Shown one piece after another: positions 29,833 to 40,529 of a stretch of DNA of 64,000 bases. This DNA comes from Bartonella apihabitans (GTDB lineage: Bacteria > Pseudomonadota > Alphaproteobacteria > Rhizobiales > Rhizobiaceae): positions 372,001 through 436,000 of the forward strand of contig NZ_CP132387.1 of the NCBI RefSeq assembly GCF_030758755.1. Reading direction: 5' to 3'. The notes under the pieces are model-generated. The model was not told the DNA's origin. It saw only the letters and a program-made list of their open reading frames with translations, and did no database searches. Each line of letters starts with the position of its first letter. The first letter of the stretch is position 1. Made by a program: the position numbers and the translations under genes.

Positions 29833-30280
29833 TCGCAGAATCCTTGTTTGATCTGCTATCTAAGCGCTAAAACTGACAGTATCCTGAATGGACAAGAAAA
29901 CTTTAGATTGAAAAAATGGAAAGGCTTGAGCCCCCCGAGATGGCCGTAAATCCGGATATTTTTCAAATAAAACAAGCGAAATTCGGTCATTTTAACCGAT
30001 TTTTCTCTTAAAAAACTTCATTGATTGACGAGCTTTTGTCGATTTTCGAGAAGAGACAGATGGTTAGCGAATTTTATAATGGTTAAAAAACGGGCTTTTT
30101 TAGATTAAACGAAAGTTCCAGAAAATGCCGCACCTGCCTAACAGGTTGGCGTACAGGCAATATTATTCGGACCGATATTTTCATTATCTTGTTACAATCG
30201 CATAATCGTTTTCTTTCTTTCTTGAATATTCATCATCTTTTGCCTAACACATTCAGTATATCGCCATGGAGAGACGGGAA
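29833..30280. other. Divergent intergenic region between the eptA operon and the permease
   Basis: About 450 bases. It should hold the promoters of both the phoN-eptA operon (minus) and the permease (plus). A small hairpin ACCTG/CAGGT lies near 30132-30146. No clear PmrA-type tandem repeat was recognised. No gene. Confidence 0.45.
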
Positions 30281-31680
30281 ATGCAGAACAGTTCACTGAA
30301 AAAAGGTCTGAGCAAACGGCATGTGTTTTTTATAGCTCTTGGTTCTGCTATCGGAACGGGATTATTTTACGGTTCGGCCGGAGCCATTAAAGTGGCAGGA
30401 CCCAGTGTCCTTCTGGCCTATTGCATTTCAGGTGTTATGGCATTCATGGTCATGCGGGCGCTGGGTGAAATCGTGCCCTTCACAATCCACTTCCCGGTTC
30501 ATTCGGCCGCTATGCCTCCAATTATATGAACCCGTTTTCCGGTTTTCTCACTGGCTGAACCTATGTTTTTGAAATGGTGCTGGTTTGTCTTGCCGACATT
30601 ACCGCCTTTGCAACTTATATGGGGTTCTGGTTTCCCGAGGTTTCGCCTTGGTTATGGACGCTCGGTATCACCCTTGTCATAACGGGTTTGAACCTCACAG
30701 CTGTGAAAATTTATGGTGAAATGGAATTTTGGCTGTCAGTCGTCAAGATCGGAGCTATTATTGCCATGATCATTGCCGGTTTCGGAATTATGTTATTCGG
30801 CTTCGGTACAGCAACACATGAAGCAACCGGTATTCATAATCTTTGGAGCAATGGCGGCTTTATGCCGAATGGCTGGGAAGGCTTCATTGCTTCTTTCAGT
30901 GTGGTTGTTTTTGCTTTCGGCGGAATTGAAATTATCGGCCTTATGGCTGTCGAAGTGAAAGATGCCGACCGGAATATTCCCAAGGCAATCAATGCTATTC
31001 CATTCCGTATCCTGTTTTTCTATGTAGCAACGCTTGCTATTTTGATGTCGCTTTATCCCTGGAACAAGATTGGTCTTGAAGGCAGCCCGTTTGTGACGAT
31101 TTTTGAAAGTCTTGGGATCAAATATGCAGCCAATATCCTCAATATTGTTGTGATAACCGCTGCCATTTCTGCGATCAACAGTGACTTATATGGCGCAGGC
31201 CGCATGTTACATGGCCTTGCCGAAGATGGTCATGCCCCCAAAAAACTCAATTTTGTTTCAAAAAACGGAATTCCGGTGTTGTCGGTTTTGGCAATGTTCT
31301 GCGTATTGGTTATTGGCGTGGTGCTCAATTATTTCGTCCATGACAAGCTGTTTTTCCTGATCGCTGCCATGGCAACATTTGCGACAGTCTTTGTCTGGCT
31401 CATGATTTTGCTTTCACAAGTTTGTATGCGACTTAAAATGTCAAAAGCCGAACAGAATAACTTGCGTTATCAAATTCCGTTCTGGCCGGTTGGTCCAATC
31501 ATTGCTATTCTTTTCATGATTTTTATCATTGTGCTTCTTGGATTTTTTGAAGATACAGCACCTGCACTCGTCGTCGGTGTCATATGGATTGTATTGCTGG
31601 CCATCTGTTACTATGGCATTCAATATCTGGATAAGGATGGACGTTGGGCGTTAAAAAACAAACGTCCGCCTGAGTTGTAA
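30281..31680 (+). pseudogene. Amino acid permease, ProY/HutT-like (frameshift plus in-frame stop)
   Basis: Reconstructed length about 466 residues, APC family with 12 membrane helices, strongly resembling E. coli Pro[73 protein letters not shown] 30281 follows GGAGAGACGGGAA. The frame is lost near 30475 (GTGCCC where GTGGCCC is expected). After restoration a TGA at 30556-30558 replaces the Trp codon in the conserved GWTY. Two independent lesions make a real pseudogene more plausible here than for neighbours with one. A HutD-like gene follows, which favours histidine as substrate, although proline is also possible. Confidence 0.8.
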
Positions 31681-31732
31681 TCGATACAAAAGAGGAAAGT
31701 CGGTGGAATTGGGATTGAAGTTCCCTGATAGA

Positions 31733-32241
31733 ATGGTTGAAAAACCGATCAATATAAAGCCACACCTTGGAAAACGCCGTGGCGATATAACGCGGAAAGT
31801 ACTTCTCACACACGGTGAACAAGGCGAGTTACAAAGGCGTTTGAGCAGCGCAACCATGAGACAATCGGGATCCTCCTCCTCTTTTTCCGATATTTACCGG
31901 TCAATTGCTTTATTGGATGGTGATGAAGTCACGCTCAATATTACCGAAGAGACCTCAATCGTTCTTAGTGGTTCAAGCAAGCCTTTTATGTTTGTGGGCG
32001 AGGCAGTAGTTGGTGCTTTACCGACAGGGGCAAAACAACAGACCTGAATATCATGACGCGTAGATCGTCATGGAAGCATCGGATGATGCGGATAGACATC
32101 ACGCGAACCACGGAATTTGCCACAGATTGCAAACATATGTTTATTGTGTGTCATGGTGATTTTCGTATTGAATGCAACTATCAGACAAAAACAGTATTGC
32201 GTTTCGATAGCATCCTTATAGAGGAGGGCGATGTATTGTAA
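31733..32241 (+). pseudogene. HutD/Ves family protein (multiply frameshifted)
   Basis: No single frame covers it, but stepping between frames recovers the HutD/Ves cupin pattern. The N-terminus becomes MVEKTDQYKATPWKNGRG then DITRKVLL if A, A and G are restored near 31740, 31770 and 31776. The middle reads DIYRSIALLDGDEVTLN. Near 32027 a GGGG run is one base short, after which GKTTDLNIMTRR reads through to a stop at 32241. At least four single-base losses in 500 bases suggest decay, or very poor local sequence quality. HutD is found with histidine-utilisation genes, which fits the preceding permease. Confidence 0.65.
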
Positions 32242-32659
32242 CTACAGCCCTCCAGAGATGTCCGAACATTATTCGTCATCGCCTTATAGTCCCGAAAACA
32301 TTACGTCCTGACCCAAAGTTTGGAAGATCATCAATAGACATTCCGTCCGTTCGCCATAGGACGATACATTTTTAGGACATTGACCTAATCATATCATACA
32401 TAAATTAAGATGCGGCGGGTGAGAGCGTTATATTTAGTTCGATAACAATCTCATAAGGTTCACTTTTCGATTTCAGCCGAAATGGCATAGCTTTTCACAT
32501 GCCGCTATCAATAAAAAAATTGGAGACGTCTTTGGATAGCAAGGTAACGTAATTTTGGATGGGATTTTATCAAAACCATTGTTGTAAAAGGCGGAACGTA
32601 TTTCAACCAGTGTTTGGAGAAAGGAGATGCCTCCGAGCCTATGCTCCTATTCCAGTGAT
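32242..32659. other. No recognisable gene; probable decayed DNA
   Basis: About 420 bases between HutD and the LysR remnant, without ribosome sites or open frames of note. It may contain further eroded C-terminal coding sequence of the LysR regulator on the minus strand, but nothing could be aligned with confidence. Confidence 0.4.
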
Positions 32660-33362
32660 ATGCGCATCGTAATTGCGATGTGTCGGCAATTCATCGCGAA
32701 TGCGACAAAACCTGCAGCGATAAGCTCTCTACATTTAAAAAAGGGAGAAAAAGCTGCGCTATAACGGCGGTGGTTTCCTCATAAAAGACAAGTCGATTAT
32801 AGAGTTGCGGCATGCTTGAAACAGATGCGACCGATGAAAAGAATCATATAACCGTTGTCTGAAAGGCGAAACTGTTCAACGCTTGTGTCCTTGATCATCT
32901 TGAAAGCGGTATTTGGATGCTTTGCGAGAAAGGCTTTCACAGACCGGGTAACGATAGGAACGGCCCCGCAAATAATTGTACCGATTCTGATACGACTCCA
33001 ATGCTTTTTCGAAAGGGGTTCGAGTTCATCTTGCAGGTTTCCAATCTGGGTTAGAATGACCCTCTCATAACGAATAACGTATTCCTCAAGCTTAGTGCAT
33101 GCATTCCCCGATTAGTACTGGTAAACAATTGTTGTTCTAAAATATCTTTAATTTCCTGAAAAGTCTTTGTGGCACAGGATTGGCTCATACGGATCCCGGC
33201 TGCCACCTGCTTCGGTGAACCGCAGTCGGCAATCTTTGTCATCAACATAAGTTGACGGATCGGGAGCGGTTGCGTTAATGCACGGTATTGTCGGCTTTGG
33301 TATCCATAAAACTTATACCTATATCGCAAAAAAGCGGATTTACGCACCATTTGAGCGCTCAT
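32660..33362 (-). pseudogene. LysR-family regulator remnant
   Basis: On the minus strand, an N-terminal LysR helix-turn-helix is clear: LPIRQLMLMTKIADCGSPKQVAAG, MSQSCATKTFQEIKDILEQQLF, TNRGMHAL. The frame then breaks near 33055 and resumes as LQDELEPLSKKHWSRIRIGTI, GAVPIVTRSVKAFLAKHPNTAF and RICFKHAATL, the start of the substrate-binding domain. Further downstream only fragments (YNRLVFYEETTAVI) can be read, through stops. The left boundary is approximate. It is divergent from the iron alcohol dehydrogenase remnant, as expected for its regulator. Confidence 0.65.
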
Positions 33363-33446
33363 AACATGTATTCATAGCGATATGGACACATAAGGCAATA
33401 TCTCCGATCTCGCAATTTACTTTCCTGAATGTCAAGGGTGTCCTGC

Positions 33447-33942
33447 ATGGAGGGGCTTAACTATGTCACGAGAATTCAGTTCTCATACGGTTCACTCGTA
33501 AGACTTAATGGAGAAGTAGAACTGGCATCTATAAAACGTCCTCTTCTTATTATTACCGATAAAGGGGTGCGCCAATTAGGGGGAGAGGAAGAGCTTGGGA
33601 CATATCTGCAAGCAAAATTTGCAGCGGTTTATGATGATACGCCCGATAATCTGACCGAAGCTGCAGTCAGGAGTGCACAGCGCTGTTTTAAGGAAATAGA
33701 AGCCGACGGGATTATCGACATTGGCGAGAGCGACAGAACTACCATCTGCCCCCCATGTGGAAGCAGCAATTATAGATGTGACACAGGCCCTGGGGTTGCC
33801 AACCAAGCTTTCACAATTGGGGGTGGAGTCTAATATTTTTCCGGCGATTATTAACGTCGCGTTGAAAGATCACAGCCATCAAACCAACTAGAGAGAGGCA
33901 TCAGCGCGGGATTACGAGGAGATGTTGAGCAGTTCGATCTGA
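33447..33942 (+). pseudogene. Iron-containing alcohol dehydrogenase with large internal deletion
   Basis: The N-terminal 90 or so residues match the family start: TRIQFSYGSLVRL, KRPLLIITDKGVRQLG, VYDDTPDNLTEAAV, ADGIIDIGES. From about 33745 another frame reads the family C-terminus: PHVEAAIIDVTQALGLPTKLS, FPAIINVALKDHSHQTN, REASARDYEEMLSSSI, with a TAG within it and the final TGA at 33940-33942. Some 220 residues in between, including all the metal-binding histidines, are missing. This cannot be a sequencing slip; it is a true deletion pseudogene. Confidence 0.8.
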
Positions 33943-34019
33943 CAGGGGAAGACGGGGAGATCCCTTCGTGTTTTATAAACCAAATCTGCAACAATCCCCT
34001 TATGGGGAAGGGAGGAAAT

Positions 34020-35349
34020 ATGAACAACGCTGAACAAACGGCGCGAACCAAAATAGCAAAAGACACACTCATTTCCGATAAAGATCGGCGCAAGGCACTT
34101 TTCGGCAGTGCGGTCGGTTCTACCATTGAGTGGTATGATTATTTTCTCTACGGGACGATGTCTGCCACAGTTTTCGGACATATGTTTTTCCCCAGTGAAG
34201 ACCCGGTTGTCAGTCAGCTGCTCGCGCTCACATCCTTCGCGCTGGCTTTTTTGATTAGACCTATTGGCGGCGTCTTCTTTTCACATATTGGCGACAAGAT
34301 AGGACGCAAGAAAACCCTTGCGATCACCCTTTCACTGATGGGATCATCAACCGTTGCCATGGGGCTATTGCCAACTTATGAAAGCATCGGTGTTCTGGCT
34401 CCGATACTGCTCACCATACTGCGTTTGTTACAAGGTGTTGCTCTCGGCGGCGAATGGGGTGGCGGCGTTTTACTTGCCGTCGAATATTCGCCGCCGAAAA
34501 AACGTGGTTTTTTTGGTGCTGTACCACAAACAGGCGCTATGCTTGGTTTGGCTTTGGGAAATGCAATTACCTCGCTTCTAAGCTATGTCTTTTCCGAACA
34601 GACTTTTTTGGATTACGGTTGGCGCATACCATTCATCCTCTCAATTGTTCTGGTCGTGATAGGCATGTGGATCCGAAATTCGATTGATGAAACACCGTCA
34701 TTCAAGCGGGTTTTAGCGGCCAACAAGACCAATCGCATTCCATTGTTTGATACATTCAAAACCCATAAACGGGAAGTCCTGGTTGCAATAGGGGCCAAAG
34801 TTGTCGAAACGTCGACTTTCTTTCTTTATGCAACATTTACAATCTCCTATTTGGTGGGGTTGGGTTATGAGCGCACAACAGTTTTGAGTATCGTGCTTGT
34901 ATCGTCTGTTTTTGCCTTTCCGATGATGCTCGTATTTGGGGCTTTATCAGATCGGGTAGGACGCAAGAACGTGTTTGTCGGAGGTACGGTGGCGCTCATT
35001 CTATGGGCTTATCCATATTTTTGGTTGCTCAATCAGGGGTCGCTGGGCTGTATCTTCTGGGCGATATTTGTTGGCTTGGCGATTATCTGGCCAACCTATG
35101 GTGCCATGATCGGCACGGTGCTTGCGGAGGCTTTTCCAGCGGATATACGCTATACAGGAATGTCACTCGGTTATCAGCTGGGTGCTGCCATTGTGGGACT
35201 GGCTGATGCCGTTGATCGCGACAGCTTTGTTGGCACTTTATGGCGGAAGCTATATACCGATTGTCATCTTCCTTATCTGTTGTGGTATGATCTCCTTATT
35301 GGCCATGGCCTTTACCAAAGACCGTACTGGTGCCGATCTTGACGATTAA
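34020..35349 (+). CDS. MFS transporter, metabolite:H+ symporter (MHS) family (frameshifted near C-terminus)
   Basis: Reconstructed length about 440 residues, 12 membrane helices. MHS signatures: GSTIEWYDYFLYGTMSATVF, FLIRPIGGVFFSHIGDKIGR, LQGVALGGEWGGGVLLAVEY and LSDRVGRKNVFV. ATG 34020 is chosen because GGGAGGAA lies just before it. Near 35200 the frame is off by one (one base too many or two too few). The other frame then reads LMPLIATALLALYGGSYIPI and ends KDRTGADLDD at 35349. MHS carriers import organic acids such as citrate, shikimate or dicarboxylates. It lies next to a dead alcohol dehydrogenase and a dead LysR regulator, so it may be part of a lost catabolic locus. Confidence 0.8.
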
Positions 35350-35417
35350 ACAGTTCTGCGGACTGTTTCACAGTGAATGCGACTTTCCGCTGTTCGCTAC
35401 ACGCTTTTATAACAAAA

Positions 35418-35447
35418 GAGACAGGTCTGCAGTAACAGACTTGTCTC
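35418..35447. terminator. Hairpin between convergent MHS transporter and ptsP
   Basis: GAGACAGGTCTG (35418-35429) pairs with CAGACTTGTCTC (35436-35447), with one G-T wobble. On the minus strand it is followed by TTTTG, so it most likely ends ptsP; it may also serve the transporter. Confidence 0.65.
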
Positions 35448-35514
35448 AAAAACTTTTAGTTGAATAGAATATGAAATGGGCAGCTGAGTTGTGCAGTCAT
35501 CAAAAGATCGCATA

Positions 35515-37782
35515 TCACAAGGAGACGTTATTATCCTCAGCATAATGCATTAGCCAATGACGCAGCGTATCTGTTTGGTTCTTTTGCAATTCCGCTAAAA
35601 GTTCTTGTTGCAAATCGCCGATATCCAATCCAAGCAGCATAGCTTTAATGGGGCCAATCGCCGCTGGTGTCATTGAGATGCGTGTAAAACCGAGCCCAAG
35701 TAACGCCAGCGCTAACAATGGCTTTCCTGCCATTTCACCGCACAAAGTCACTGGTGTGCTGTTTCGCTCGCCTGCTTCGATAATTTTGCGTAAAGCGCGT
35801 AAGAACGGAGCAGAAAGTTGGTCAAAACGATGGGCTATTTCAGAATTTCCCCGATCGATTGCCATCATGAATTGAAAAAGATCATTGGAGCCGACGGACA
35901 CAAAGTCGACAACACGCATGAGTTCATCAAGCTGGAACAGGAGTGCCGGTACTTCCACCATAGCTCCCAATTTCAACCGCGTTGGCATTGCATGACCAAA
36001 ACGCGTAAGATAAGCAACCTCCCGATCAATTAATTGACGCGTGCGGTAAATCTCAGAAACTTCGGTGACCATAGGAAGCATGATGCGCAATTCCCGTCCG
36101 CCGGAAGCTTTCAGCAAAGCGCGCAATTGCGTTCTCATCAATGCCGGTTTGTCAAGCGTCAGGCGGATAGCGCGCCAGCCGAGGGCAGGGTTTTCTTCTT
36201 TGCCTTTGCTGCGGAAATAGGGCAATACCTTGTCTCCACCGATATCCAGCGTCCGGAAAGTAACCGGCTTGTCGCCAATTTCCTTATAGACATTGCGATA
36301 GAGTTTTTCCTGTTCGTGGGCGCGAGGAAATGTCGAGGCAATCATGAACTGTAATTCGGTGCGGAAAAGGCCAATGCCTTCCGCTCCCGATTCATCCAGT
36401 TGTGGTAGATCGACGAGGAGACCGGCATTAATGAGCAAAGTAATGTGGCGGCCATCTTTTGTATTGGCCGGTACATCGCGCAAATCACGATAGATTTTTT
36501 GTTTGCGGGCACGAAACCGCGCTTTTTCGACGAAAGCACTTTCAACATCCAGTACAGGGCGCAGATAAACTTTGCCGTCATCACCGTCAATTATCACAGT
36601 GTCGCCATTTTCCGATAAAGACACGACCCCTTTGACTTGCCCCACAACCGGTATCGACATGGCACGGGCAACAATCGCCACATGGCTTGTCGAGGCCCCA
36701 TCTTCCAAAACAAGGCCACGAATACGGTCACGCGGATAATCCAATAATTCTGCCGCCCCCATCGAGCGGGCGACAATAATTGAATCGGTGGGCAAATCGG
36801 CATTGATTGTTTCGCGCGTGCGCCCCATCAATTGGTAAAGCAGGCGATTGGCGAGATCGTCAAAATCTGACAACCGTTCACGCAAATAGGGGTCTGTCAG
36901 GTGAACCATACGTGCGCGCGTATCACTTTGAACTTTTTCAACGGCCGCTTCCGCAGTCAAACCGTTTTTGATTGCTTCTTCAAGCCGCCTGATCCACCCG
37001 CGGTCATTGGCAAACATACGATAGGTTTCAAGAATTTCGCGGTGTTCACCTTCACTGGCAACATCACTTCTTGAAAGCATGTCATCGATTGATAGACGCA
37101 ACGAGTTGATTGCTTTTGTGAGCTTCTCGATTTCCGCACTGCTATTTTCATTGAAGAGGTTGGTCACAACCAGACGCGGTTCGTGAAGAACAATATGGCC
37201 AAGGCCGATGCCTTCGTTAAGTGATTGGCCGACAAGTGTGAACGGGCGGCGCATGTCCACATCGACATTGGGACGGGTAAGCCTCGGAAGATCACCTGCA
37301 GCAACCATTTCTGCAAGAACCATGGCAACCGTCTCAAGGGCTTCGACTTCCTCGTCACTATAACCACGTTTATTGCGGTTCTGGACAACGAGAACACCTA
37401 ATGTGCGACCGGCGCGTAAGATTGGAACACCGAGAAATGACGAATAGATTTCTTCACCCGTTTCAGGAAGATAGGCAAATGCCGGATGTTTTCTTGCATC
37501 TGTCAGATTGAGCGGACGGGCAGTGGCTGCAATGGTTCCCACCAGACCTTGCCCCAAACGTAATTCCGAAAGGTGGACAGCGCCGGGATTAAGGCCTTCT
37601 GTCGCATAAAGTTCCAACATATTGTCGGAACGTAAAACATAGAAGGAGCAAACCTCGGCGTCCATATTGCGAGCGATTTCACGAACAATAAGGTCAAGTC
37701 GCTCTTGTGAGTCCATGGCGCGTGCCATAAACTCGCGTAGACGCTTCAGAATAACTTTGGGGCCTACATGGGTCTCCCGCAT
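35515..37782 (-). CDS. ptsP: Phosphoenolpyruvate-protein phosphotransferase PtsP (EI-Ntr)
   Basis: 755 residues, complete. An N-terminal GAF domain (about residues 15-160) is followed by the EI N-terminal domain, with phospho-His in EDGASTSHVAIVARAM. The PEP-binding TIM barrel carries GLFRTELQFM, FRTLDIGGDKVLPYF, EVPALLFQLDELM and SNDLFQFMMAIDR, with the catalytic Cys in VTLCGEMAG. It starts the nitrogen-type PTS phosphorelay, EI-Ntr to NPr to EIIA-Ntr, which in rhizobia adjusts carbon/nitrogen metabolism and potassium or transporter control. It lies 100 bases downstream of lysC on the same strand, a neighbourhood also seen in related genera. Confidence 0.96.
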   Translation of the reverse strand: MRETHVGPKVILKRLREFMARAMDSQERLDLIVREIARNMDAEVCSFYVLRSDNMLELYATEGLNPGAVHLSELRLGQGLVGTIAATARPLNLTDARKHPAFAYLPETGEEIYSSFLGVPILRAGRTLGVLVVQNRNKRGYSDEEVEALETVAMVLAEMVAAGDLPRLTRPNVDVDMRRPFTLVGQSLNEGIGLGHIVLHEPRLVVTNLFNENSSAEIEKLTKAINSLRLSIDDMLSRSDVASEGEHREILETYRMFANDRGWIRRLEEAIKNGLTAEAAVEKVQSDTRARMVHLTDPYLRERLSDFDDLANRLLYQLMGRTRETINADLPTDSIIVARSMGAAELLDYPRDRIRGLVLEDGASTSHVAIVARAMSIPVVGQVKGVVSLSENGDTVIIDGDDGKVYLRPVLDVESAFVEKARFRARKQKIYRDLRDVPANTKDGRHITLLINAGLLVDLPQLDESGAEGIGLFRTELQFMIASTFPRAHEQEKLYRNVYKEIGDKPVTFRTLDIGGDKVLPYFRSKGKEENPALGWRAIRLTLDKPALMRTQLRALLKASGGRELRIMLPMVTEVSEIYRTRQLIDREVAYLTRFGHAMPTRLKLGAMVEVPALLFQLDELMRVVDFVSVGSNDLFQFMMAIDRGNSEIAHRFDQLSAPFLRALRKIIEAGERNSTPVTLCGEMAGKPLLALALLGLGFTRISMTPAAIGPIKAMLLGLDIGDLQQELLAELQKNQTDTLRHWLMHYAEDNNVSL

Positions 37783-37883
37783 AATTTATCATATCTCCCG
37801 TTATGATAGTTAAGTCTCATGCTCATGATATTAAAAGGTCAACCCGCTTTATTATTCCCAAGATAAACCGGTGGGTTTATCCC

Positions 37884-39136
37884 TTAGCCTTTATCCAAGC
37901 CATAAACTGTATGTAAGGTTCGTACAGCCAATTCGGTATAGGCATTGTCGATCAAAATTGAAATCTTGATTTCAGATGTCGTGATCGCCCGGATATTGAT
38001 ACCTTTTTCAGCCAATGCTTTGAACGCTGTTGCAGCAACACCAGCATGACTGCGCATACCTATGCCGATAATTGAAACCTTAGCGAGATCTGTTTCCGAC
38101 TGGATAACATCAAAGCCGATTTCTTTTTTGTTGGCTTCGAGGGTTGCAACAGCTTTGTCAATGTCGGTTGCCGGTACAGTAAATGTCATATCGGTCTTGG
38201 AACCGTCTTCCGAAATATTCTGTACAATCATATCGACATTAACATGTTCCTCGGCCAATGGTCCGAATATTGCTGCCGAAATGCCCGGTCGATCTGCCAA
38301 ACGGCGTAAAGAAATTTGTGCCTCTTCTTTGGCAAAAGCAATGCCTGTGACAACCTGTTGTTCCACGATTTCATCCTCGTCGCAAATGAGTGTTCCGGGT
38401 GGATTGATAGGTTCCCCATGCCCGGAGCATCGGGATCCTCGAAACTTGAACGCACAAATGTGCGTACTTTATGCACCATTGCAAGTTCGACCGAGCGCAC
38501 CTGCAAAACTTTGGCACCAAGAGAGGCCATTTCCAGCATTTCCTCGAATGCTACTTTTGGCAGACGACGTGCTTTGGGGTCAATTCGCGGGTCTGTCGTA
38601 TAGACCCCGTCAACATCGGTATAGATATCGCATCTATCCGCTTTGACTGCTGCAGCGACTGCAACTGCGCTGGTATCCGAACCGCCGCGGCCAAGTGTGG
38701 TAATGCGTTTATCTGGTCCGATGCCTTGAAAACCCGCAATGACCGCAACTTGTCCTTCTTTAAAACGCTGGATTAATTGCGAACCGTCGATTTTTGTAAT
38801 GCGTGCAGCACCGTGAGCATTATCTGTCTCGATTGGAATTTGCCAACCGAGCCATGAGCGCGCATTGATTCCCATGGATTGCAGGGTAATAGCCAGAAGT
38901 CCGGCGGTTACCTGTTCACCCGAGGCAACAACAACGTCATATTCGCGGGCGTCATGCATCGGGGATGCTTCACGTGTCCAGCCGACGAGCTCGTTTGTTT
39001 TACCAGCCATTGCCGAGACAACGACAGCAACTTCATTGCCAGCATCAACTTCACGTTTGACGTGGCGCGCAACATTTTTGATGCGCTCGATATTGGCGAC
39101 GGAAGTTCCACCGAATTTCATGACTATGCGCGCCAT
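37884..39136 (-). CDS. lysC: Aspartate kinase LysC (frameshifted)
   Basis: Reconstructed length about 417 residues. The kinase domain has MKFGGTSVANIERIKNVA, VVVSAMAGKTNELVG, TLGRGGSDTSAVAVAAA, DIYTDVDGVYTTDPR and EMLEMASLGAKVLQVRSVELA. Two C-terminal ACT domains, with the family pattern ISLRRLADRPGISA and VSIIGIGMRSHAGVA, are read in the second frame. The frame is lost near 38411, where AACCTATC should read AACCCTATC. The enzyme makes aspartyl phosphate, the first step to lysine, threonine, methionine and diaminopimelate, so true loss is unlikely. Confidence 0.92.
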
Positions 39137-39319
39137 TTAAACAACTCTTGCCTCTAATTTTTTAAACTGTTCTAACGCCGAGCCTTGTAGGCCTTTCGGC
39201 TATGCTGACATAGCCAATATTGAGAATTTTCGCAAGACTGACATATTTACTTGTTTGTCTCTTGACTTTGCCCCATTTAAGACAGAACTCATAAATGTAA
39301 TCTTATAGGAGAGCCCCCT

Positions 39320-40065
39320 ATGGCAGAAGCCCAACGTACCACGATAGATCAGGCAGAAGTAGATCATTTTTCGCGCATTGCTGCAGAATGGTGGAATCCG
39401 CAAGGAAAATTCCGCCCTCTCCATAAATTCAATCCGGCACGCCTTTCCTATATCAAGGAAAAGGTTTGTGAGGCTTTCGACCGAGATCCCAAGGATGCCG
39501 AACCTTTAAAAGGAATACGTTTTCTTGATATTGGTTGTGGTGGCGGACTTCTTTGTGAACCGATGGCACGTCTGGTGCCGATGTCGTGGGGGCCGATGCT
39601 TCAACCACCAATATTGAAGTCGCAAAACTCCACGCGACTCAATCAGGCTTGACTATAGATTACCGTGCAACAACAGCCGAAGATTTGGCAAAAGCCGGAG
39701 AACAATTCGACGTTGTCCTCAATATGGAAGTTGTCGAACATGTTTCCGATGTCGACCTTTTCATGTCGGAAAGTGCAAGAATGGTGAAGCCCCAAGGCCT
39801 TATGTTTGTTGCAACACTGAACCGGACACTGAAATCGTGGGGACTGGCCATTATCGGCGCTGAATATATTTTACGGTGGTTACCGAAAGGAACACACGAT
39901 TATAATAAATTTCTGACGCCCGACGAAATTACAGAAAAGCTGAATACTGCCGGCCTCACAGTGATCGACAAATTGGGCATTACCTATAATCCCTTCAAGG
40001 ATAGCTGGAACCGGTCGAAAGATACGGATGTCAATTATATGTTGCTGGCTCGCCGTCTGAAATAA
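39320..40065 (+). CDS. ubiG: Ubiquinone biosynthesis O-methyltransferase UbiG (frameshifted)
   Basis: Reconstructed length about 248 residues. It starts with [33 protein letters not shown], split here as [15 protein letters not shown] and [17 protein letters not shown], a typical UbiG opening. SAM motif I is [18 protein letters not shown]. After the break near 39575 (CTGGTGCC for CTGGGTGCC) the other frame continues [21 protein letters not shown], then [11 protein letters not shown] and [14 protein letters not shown]. UbiG carries out both O-methylations in ubiquinone synthesis. It is divergent from lysC, with about 180 bases between them. Confidence 0.92.
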
Positions 40066-40103
40066 GCATAAAATTCGGAGATAATCGGATATTTGCCGGA
40101 GGA

Positions 40104-40529
40104 TCAGTTTTCATCTTCCGGTAAAGGGGCTAGCGGCATAACCGGAATGCCGTCATCGACGAGTGAAGAGACCTCTTCCGAACTTGCCTCGCCATAAATG
40201 GGGCGTTCTTTAACTTCCTTGAAATGAATGCGCCTTGCTTCCTCGGCAAAATGATCACCGACATATTCGGCATTTTTGCGCACCTGACGGGTAAGTTTGC
40301 GCATTTCTTCAATTATTCTTTTTTGCTCCTGATTGAGCCCCATTCCGACCTGTTCATGTTTTCTGGAAGTAGAAACCGCAGGAGCCATCAATGTTTTATC
40401 TATGACATTTGAGTCGCAAACAGGACAGTGAATGAGGCCGGTTTTTTTCTGATTTAAAAAATCATCGTTATTCCGGAACCAACCGTCGAATTCGTGAGCC
40501 TTGTCACAATGAAGCGAAAAACGGATCAT
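40104..40529 (-). CDS. DUF1178 family protein
   Basis: 141 residues. N-terminal MIRFSLHCDKAHEFDGWFR and a CPVCDS pair give a likely zinc ribbon (with Cys8). The central KTLMAPAVSTSRK and a Pro/acidic tail are typical of DUF1178 proteins in alphaproteobacteria. Function unknown. Its ATG overlaps the grxC stop (TAATG), so it is coupled to comF-grxC-DUF1178, a conserved order in this group. Confidence 0.85.
   Translation of the reverse strand: MIRFSLHCDKAHEFDGWFRNNDDFLNQKKTGLIHCPVCDSNVIDKTLMAPAVSTSRKHEQVGMGLNQEQKRIIEEMRKLTRQVRKNAEYVGDHFAEEARRIHFKEVKERPIYGEASSEEVSSLVDDGIPVMPLAPLPEDEN

Noticed and set aside
32855..33070. 71-codon plus-strand frame
   Set aside because: It is antisense to the LysR substrate-domain remnant, which explains the sequence better.
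40096..40121. Inverted repeat CCGGA..TCCGG between ubiG and DUF1178 as a terminator
   Set aside because: It overlaps the DUF1178 coding end and has no T-run on either side; too weak to call.
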